NCBI GenBank assembly: GCA_035651595.1
Contig: DASRFJ010000340.1
Location: forward strand, 1 to 8,488
From: JAFARZ01 sp035651595
GTDB taxonomy: Bacteria; Actinomycetota; Actinomycetes; Streptosporangiales; Streptosporangiaceae
DNA length: 8,488 bases
Direction of reading: 5' to 3'
Of this stretch, positions 5,500 through 8,488 are shown piece after piece. Position 1 is the first letter of the stretch. Every line of letters starts with the position of its first letter. Position numbers and translations under genes: made by a program. The notes under the pieces were generated by a model. It did no database searches, was not told the origin of the DNA, and saw only the letters and a program-made list of their open reading frames with translations.

Positions 5500-5683
5500 G
5501 GCAACGAGCAGTACACTGTCGCCGATATTCAGCCCGCTGAGCGGGACCGCTTTGCCAGAGGCGAGCAGGACCTGGCGCCGGGAGTGAAGCTCTGCCGCCC
5601 ACCTTGCAGGCATTGCCGGCCTCGTCCTCGGCTGCGCTGCCTGCTCCTTCTTCGGTTGTGGCGGTGCCTTCGCCGGCCCACAT
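5500..5683 (-). pseudogene. Rhs-type pretoxin end / Hint start remnant, frameshifted
   Basis: One minus-strand frame (from 5683) gives TTEEGAGSAAEDEAGNACKVGGRAS. A second frame gives SFTPGA, and a third gives QVLLASGKAVPLSGLNIGDSVLLVA, ending near 5500. Stitched together these are the end of a pretoxin and the first block of a Hint domain (normally NAC...SF.PGT.VL.ADG...P...L..GD.VLA). Two small indels within about 20 bases (5570-5595) break the frame. The rest of Hint and the toxin are missing. The part of the protein seen here is later than that in 4937-5320, yet it lies upstream of it on the same strand. The two are therefore pieces of different copies or a rearranged one. Confidence 0.65.
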
Positions 5684-6000
5684 TTCCTGGGAGGATCACC
5701 AGCGACGGCGTCGCGTCCTCCTGAAACGGGCAGTGCCCGGTCAGGTCCGCCGCGGTACTGCGCAGCTCTACCCCCCGGCCGCCTCCGCCAGGGACGCCAG
5801 CGGCACCTCCGTTTTCTGGCCCCTCGATTTCGCAGTCCGGGGCCCGCGCTATGCTCGCCTCCAGAAAACTTCCCTCGACTGATGCGCAACGAATCTATGC
5901 CACTATTACAAGATTGCATGCATGACATGGCTGAGCCGTCAAGCGGAAGCTCCAGATGACTGCACAATGGGTCCATCAGCACGCGCCCAGAGGCCCTGTC
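5684..6000 (+). other. Intergenic stretch upstream of the XRE gene
   Basis: No credible gene is seen. A perfect 13-base palindrome (5727-5739, cgggca-g-tgcccg) is followed on the minus strand by tttc, but has no obvious partner gene. From about 5884 to 5930 the sequence becomes AT-richer (ctatgccactattacaagatt) and includes the palindrome tgcatgca (5915-5922), likely the promoter and possibly operator of the XRE gene. No -35/-10 pair stands out. Confidence 0.4.
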
Positions 6001-6342
6001 ATGTCCCTGCGCGAGCGGGTCCGTCAGCTGCGCGAAGAGCGCGGCTGGTCCCAAGGCGAGCTCGCCGAGAAGATCGCTGCCGGCCCCTCCCAGATCAGCC
6101 GCTACGAGCACGGGCGAATCACTCCCTCCGCTGAGGCCATCATCCGCCTCGCCGAGACCTTCGGCGTCTCCATCGACTACCTGCTCATCGGCGACGCCCT
6201 CCTGTCGCCCGAGGACGCCCTCGGCGACCGGCTCGCCGGCCTCGCCGAACTCGACGGCCACGACCGCGAGCTAGTCCTCAGCTTCATCGACGCCCTCATC
6301 ACCAAAACCCGGCTCAAAGCCCTCGCCGGCGGCATCAGCTGA
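6001..6342 (+). CDS. XRE-family helix-turn-helix regulator
   Basis: From ATG 6001 the protein has 113 residues; an in-frame ATG at 5956 would add 15. I prefer 6001 because MSLRERVRQLREERGWSQGELAEKIAA is the usual beginning of the domain and agagg lies upstream. The HTH is complete: SQGELAEKIAAGPSQISRYEHGRITPSAEAIIRLAETFGVSIDYLLIGD (about 17-66). A short helical C-terminal tail (GDRLAGLAELDGHDRELVLSFIDALITK) probably dimerises. It is probably a DNA-binding repressor of its own operon, with the endonuclease V-like gene starting 14 bases downstream. Both genes run against the surrounding minus-strand toxin locus. Confidence 0.88.
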   Translation: MSLRERVRQLREERGWSQGELAEKIAAGPSQISRYEHGRITPSAEAIIRLAETFGVSIDYLLIGDALLSPEDALGDRLAGLAELDGHDRELVLSFIDALITKTRLKALAGGIS

Positions 6343-6356
6343 GCGATGCCGCGCCC

Positions 6357-6902
6357 GTGCCGTTCCGAAGCGCAACGGCCGCCGGTGCTGTAGACGTCCA
6401 CTACAACGACGTGGGCGGGGCGACTGCTGCGCTCATCGTCTGCAGCGAACTCGCCCTTGCGATGGTGAGAGCCGAGCACTTGGCCAACGTCCCGCACGTA
6501 GCGCCGTACGAACCTGGCGCACTGTTTAAGCGGGAACTTCCGTGCATCGGGGCGGTCCTGGCCCTCAATGGACCCCTCGACCTCCTTGTCATCGATGGTT
6601 ACGCCACCCTCGACCCCCACGGCCGTCCAGGCCTCGGCGCGTATGCCGCGGACGCATTCAACCTCCCCGTCATCGGCGTCGCAAAGACGCCCTTCCGCAC
6701 CGCGACACACGCAATCGAGGTCATCCGCGGCACCGCCACGCGGCCCCTCTACGTCACAGCCGCAGGCGGTATCGGGATCGACGAAGCCGCCCGCATCGTC
6801 GCTGGGATGGCCGGGCCGCACCGCGTGCCTTCCGCACTGGCAAGGGTCGACCGCCTCGCCCGAGGCAGAGCGCAACCAATCGTCGTCCGAGGAACCCCAT
6901 GA
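6357..6902 (+). CDS. Endonuclease V-like nuclease
   Basis: A 181-residue protein from GTG 6357. It follows the endonuclease V plan: AVDVHYND (12-18, D13 as the first metal ligand), PYEPGALFKRELP (50-62, E60), LDLLVIDGYATLDP (74-87, D80), GLGAYAADAFNLPVIGVAKTPF (92-113, K110), LYVTAAGGIGIDEA (131-144, D142) and VPSALARVDRLARG (157-170). Family enzymes cleave next to deoxyinosine, and in some lineages act on inosine RNA. It is about 30-40 residues shorter at the N-terminus than E. coli Nfi. The classic DGHG motif is DGYA here, so it is a divergent member. No strong ribosome-binding site is visible; coupling to the XRE gene 14 bases upstream is likely. A repair role is the default; its position in a toxin locus leaves other uses open. 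Confidence 0.75.
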   Translation: MPFRSATAAGAVDVHYNDVGGATAALIVCSELALAMVRAEHLANVPHVAPYEPGALFKRELPCIGAVLALNGPLDLLVIDGYATLDPHGRPGLGAYAADAFNLPVIGVAKTPFRTATHAIEVIRGTATRPLYVTAAGGIGIDEAARIVAGMAGPHRVPSALARVDRLARGRAQPIVVRGTP

Positions 6903-6916
6903 TGCCCGAGGTCCAG

Positions 6917-6934
6917 CCGCGCTGCGCAGCGTGG
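6917..6934 (+). terminator. Palindrome between convergent genes
   Basis: A perfect 12-base palindrome cgctgcgcagcg (6920-6931) is extended by a G-T wobble and two G-C pairs. It sits in the 34-base gap between the convergent endonuclease V-like gene and the minus-strand immunity gene. It could serve both as a terminator. No T-tract is present. Confidence 0.4.
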
Positions 6935-6936
6935 GC

Positions 6937-7386
6937 TCAGTGCGCCGACAACGCCGCGCGGATCAGGCCGACACGCTCTGGTGCGACAACCTCAATTACC
7001 TCGAGGGCATTGTCCCGTGCCCACCCCTCATGCGTCAGTGCCCAACGCGCGAGAAGCCAGAGCCCCTCGCGCGCACGGTCTCTGCACCGAGCTTGGAGAG
7101 ACGGGTCTGTCAACGACACGCCGCGCACGATGAAGAACAAGAGATCCACGATTCGACCACTCCGCCATGAAGGCTGTTCCTCGGTCAACGCCGCCAACAC
7201 GACCGAGACGGTCGGCTCTGCCACTGAGTAAATCGTCCCTTGCGAGAAGACGTGTTCTTCGATCCTCTTCCATGCGCTTGTTGCCTCATCAACGTCCGAA
7301 CTCACCAAAAGATCATGAAGCGCGGCTCCGACCTCGGTCGCAGGGCCGTTGCATTCCGAGTACGTCGACCAGTCCACAGATGCCAT
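6937..7386 (-). CDS. Putative immunity protein, HEAT-repeat-like helical
   Basis: From ATG 7386 the product has 149 residues; a GTG at 7416 would add 10. MASVDWSTYSECNGPATEVG matches the usual opening of a small actinobacterial family found after polymorphic toxin genes. The rest is helical and repeat-like: a loss-counting helix pair (LHDLLVSSDVDEATSAWKRI), EEHVFSQGTIYSVAEPTVSV, then VDLLFFIVRG and a Trp-rich helix (REGLWLLARWALTHEGW). The QGT.YS.A..TV.VLLAAL segment is typical of these HEAT-like immunity proteins. It would bind and neutralise a toxin domain in the cytoplasm. No matching toxin lies directly upstream; the gene before it is another putative immunity gene, 92 bases away. It may be orphaned from a lost cassette. 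Confidence 0.65.
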   Translation of the reverse strand: MASVDWSTYSECNGPATEVGAALHDLLVSSDVDEATSAWKRIEEHVFSQGTIYSVAEPTVSVVLAALTEEQPSWRSGRIVDLLFFIVRGVSLTDPSLQARCRDRAREGLWLLARWALTHEGWARDNALEVIEVVAPERVGLIRAALSAH

Positions 7387-7478
7387 CAACTCGCAATAGG
7401 GTTCATGGCTGCGCACCCGCGGACCGCCCGGTGCGCCTTCGGTGCCCGGCGCAAACAGGGACGGCGGGTAGACCTGAC

Positions 7479-7886
7479 TTATCCCGCTGCCTGGGCAAGT
7501 TCCTCGGCGAAAACAGCCAGTGCATCTGGATCAAGATCTTCCAGGCCATCGCGGTGCTCGTCAGACTCGACAAGCTGACGATACCCCCATCTAGCCCGGA
7601 ACCCCCGCTCACGGGCGGCGGTGCCGCTTGGATAGGAACGGAAGTACCAATTAGTCCGGACTTCAGAATTTTCTGTCTCGAATAGTTCCAGTGGGAGCCA
7701 TTGAGGGTACTTATGTTCAGAGTTATCTGGCACGAGGATCTGGAGTATGTTACGATAAAGTTCCATCCCAAGTACTGGATATAGGCCGCCTATCGTCAGC
7801 TGAAATTTAACAGATTGGTCAAAGAATAGAAGTCCGAGGTATTGCGGGATGGCCTCAGCGCTATTCGCGACGCATCGTGCGATCAT
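7479..7886 (-). CDS. Putative immunity protein partner of the toxin tip
   Basis: A 135-residue soluble protein starting at ATG 7886, 14 bases after the toxin frame ends; this spacing is typical of a cognate immunity gene. I do not recognise the family. Visible features are an N-terminal mixed segment (AIPQYLGLLFFDQSVKFQLTIGG), an aromatic acidic middle (QWLPLELFETENSE), WYFRSYPSG, and an acidic C-terminal helix (DLDPDALAVFAEELAQAAG). No signal peptide or membrane segment is seen. The gene's first half is clearly lower in GC than its neighbours (hand count about 45-47% over 7741-7860), like the adjacent toxin tip, which suggests the two were acquired together. The 3' end returns to high GC. 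Confidence 0.65.
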   Translation of the reverse strand: MIARCVANSAEAIPQYLGLLFFDQSVKFQLTIGGLYPVLGMELYRNILQILVPDNSEHKYPQWLPLELFETENSEVRTNWYFRSYPSGTAARERGFRARWGYRQLVESDEHRDGLEDLDPDALAVFAEELAQAAG

Positions 7887-7900
7887 GTAGTTGACTCACT

Positions 7901-8488
7901 CTACTTGAATTTGAAGTCATCGACTGCATCCATGAGCGGATTGAACACATAGTGAATAATCACGCCGTTTACGTTCTGCTGCATTTTGACCCAGCCCTCC
8001 GAGGCAGGCCAGCGCGAATCGTTCATGGTGATATTCGTCAGGACGCGTCCAGCGGCCGGATTTGATTGAGCCTCCTCCATCGCGATCTGTTCCTTCAAGT
8101 TAGTCGGATCAGTCCGGCCAGTCGAACCTCTTCCAAGATTCCTAGGGCAGTTGTGGACGAGGACGGGTGTGTTGATCGTATCGACGTAGAAGTCGTGGTC
8201 GTCGCCGCCGGGGACGGTGAGGTCCCACATCCAGCCGGACGACTGCCGTGGTACCTACCCGCCGACGACCGTCGCGGTGTCGCTCCCGGTGGGGGTACGG
8301 AGGTGAGTGCCGTACTTGAGGGCGCCGGCCTTGACCCACCGGCCGCCCCCGCGCGGTAAACCACGCCGCCGACGACTTCGCCTTCTCCGCCGCGAACCGC
8401 AACGTGTACCCGGCCGCCTCCAGCAGCCCGTACTGCGCGATGTAATACGCCGCCCGCGCCTCGTCATACAACGCCATCGCGGTTTCCT
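7901..8488 (-). pseudogene. C-terminal part of a polymorphic toxin (Hint end plus toxin tip), frame broken
   Basis: The gene enters from the right edge. Frame 1 (8488 to about 8354) is helical: ETAMALYDEARAAYYIAQYG, then LLEAAGYTLRFAAEKAKSS. Near 8338-8354 (a G/C run) a one-base shift is needed to continue with RWVKAGALKYGTHLRTPTG, a Hint C-terminal block. A TAG (8255-8257) then stops that frame, but the same frame continues with VPRQSSGWMWDLTVPGGDD, HDFYVDTINTPVLVHNC, the classic Hint end. The tip follows: about 80 residues with NLKEQIAMEEAQSNP, DSRWPASEGWVKMQQ, NVNGVIIHYV and terminal DDFKFK. I have seen similar WPASEGW...DDFKFK tails on CdiA, LXG and Rhs toxins and infer a small nuclease-type toxin, but the activity is not proven. 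Unless these are sequencing errors, the full protein is not made. Confidence 0.72.

Noticed and set aside
5308..5882. Plus-strand ORFs at 5308-5724 and 5604-5882
   Set aside because: They lie opposite the pretoxin/Hint remnants, are Pro/Arg/Ala-rich, and show no family pattern or start signals.
7167..7685. Plus-strand ORFs across the immunity genes
   Set aside because: Shadows: the minus-strand frames have better codon use, gene-like spacing and toxin-immunity context.

Overview
The window is high-GC DNA with actinomycete character. It carries a SARP/BTAD regulator, a DUF222/HNH (13E12-type) gene, RHS-type polymorphic toxin pieces like those of Streptomyces relatives, strong GC3 bias, and GTG starts. 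The species cannot be fixed from the sequence alone.

Left third (1-2466): a DUF222/HNH endonuclease gene is split by a complete IS110-family element of about 1.9 kb (310-2207). Removing the element and one CT dinucleotide restores an open HNH frame. The element has a DEDD recombinase (946-2184) preceded by an unusually long leader of about 636 bases. That leader contains what I read as a bridge RNA. A donor-binding loop (830-885) carries guides matching the element's own right and left ends. Upstream lie three tandem copies of a 72-73 base unit (323-540), each shaped like a target-binding loop. Two of the units carry guide segments matching the actual insertion site. The right end holds a perfect -35 box (2181-2186) that would meet a near-consensus -10 only when the ends are joined in an excised circle. 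The start would then fall just upstream of the first repeat. A tandem array of target-binding loops in one bridge RNA leader is the most remarkable thing here.

Middle (2467-4530): a small VOC/glyoxalase-fold protein, then a two-gene operon with overlapping stop and start. The operon encodes a SARP-like BTAD regulator and a membrane protein with a C-terminal helix-hairpin-helix domain. A hairpin follows.

Right half (4531-8488): a degraded polymorphic-toxin (Rhs-like) locus read on the minus strand. From the right edge it contains a broken pretoxin/Hint region ending in an intact-looking toxin tip (7901-8488), then two putative immunity genes (7479-7886 and 6937-7386). Two displaced pretoxin/Hint remnants follow (5500-5683 and 4937-5320), and last a small S1-like gene (4645-4899). 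A plus-strand pair, an XRE regulator and an endonuclease V-like protein (6001-6902), is embedded in this locus. The toxin tip and first immunity gene are visibly lower in GC than the rest.

Functional claims rest on motif recognition by eye; no searches or folding runs were made.
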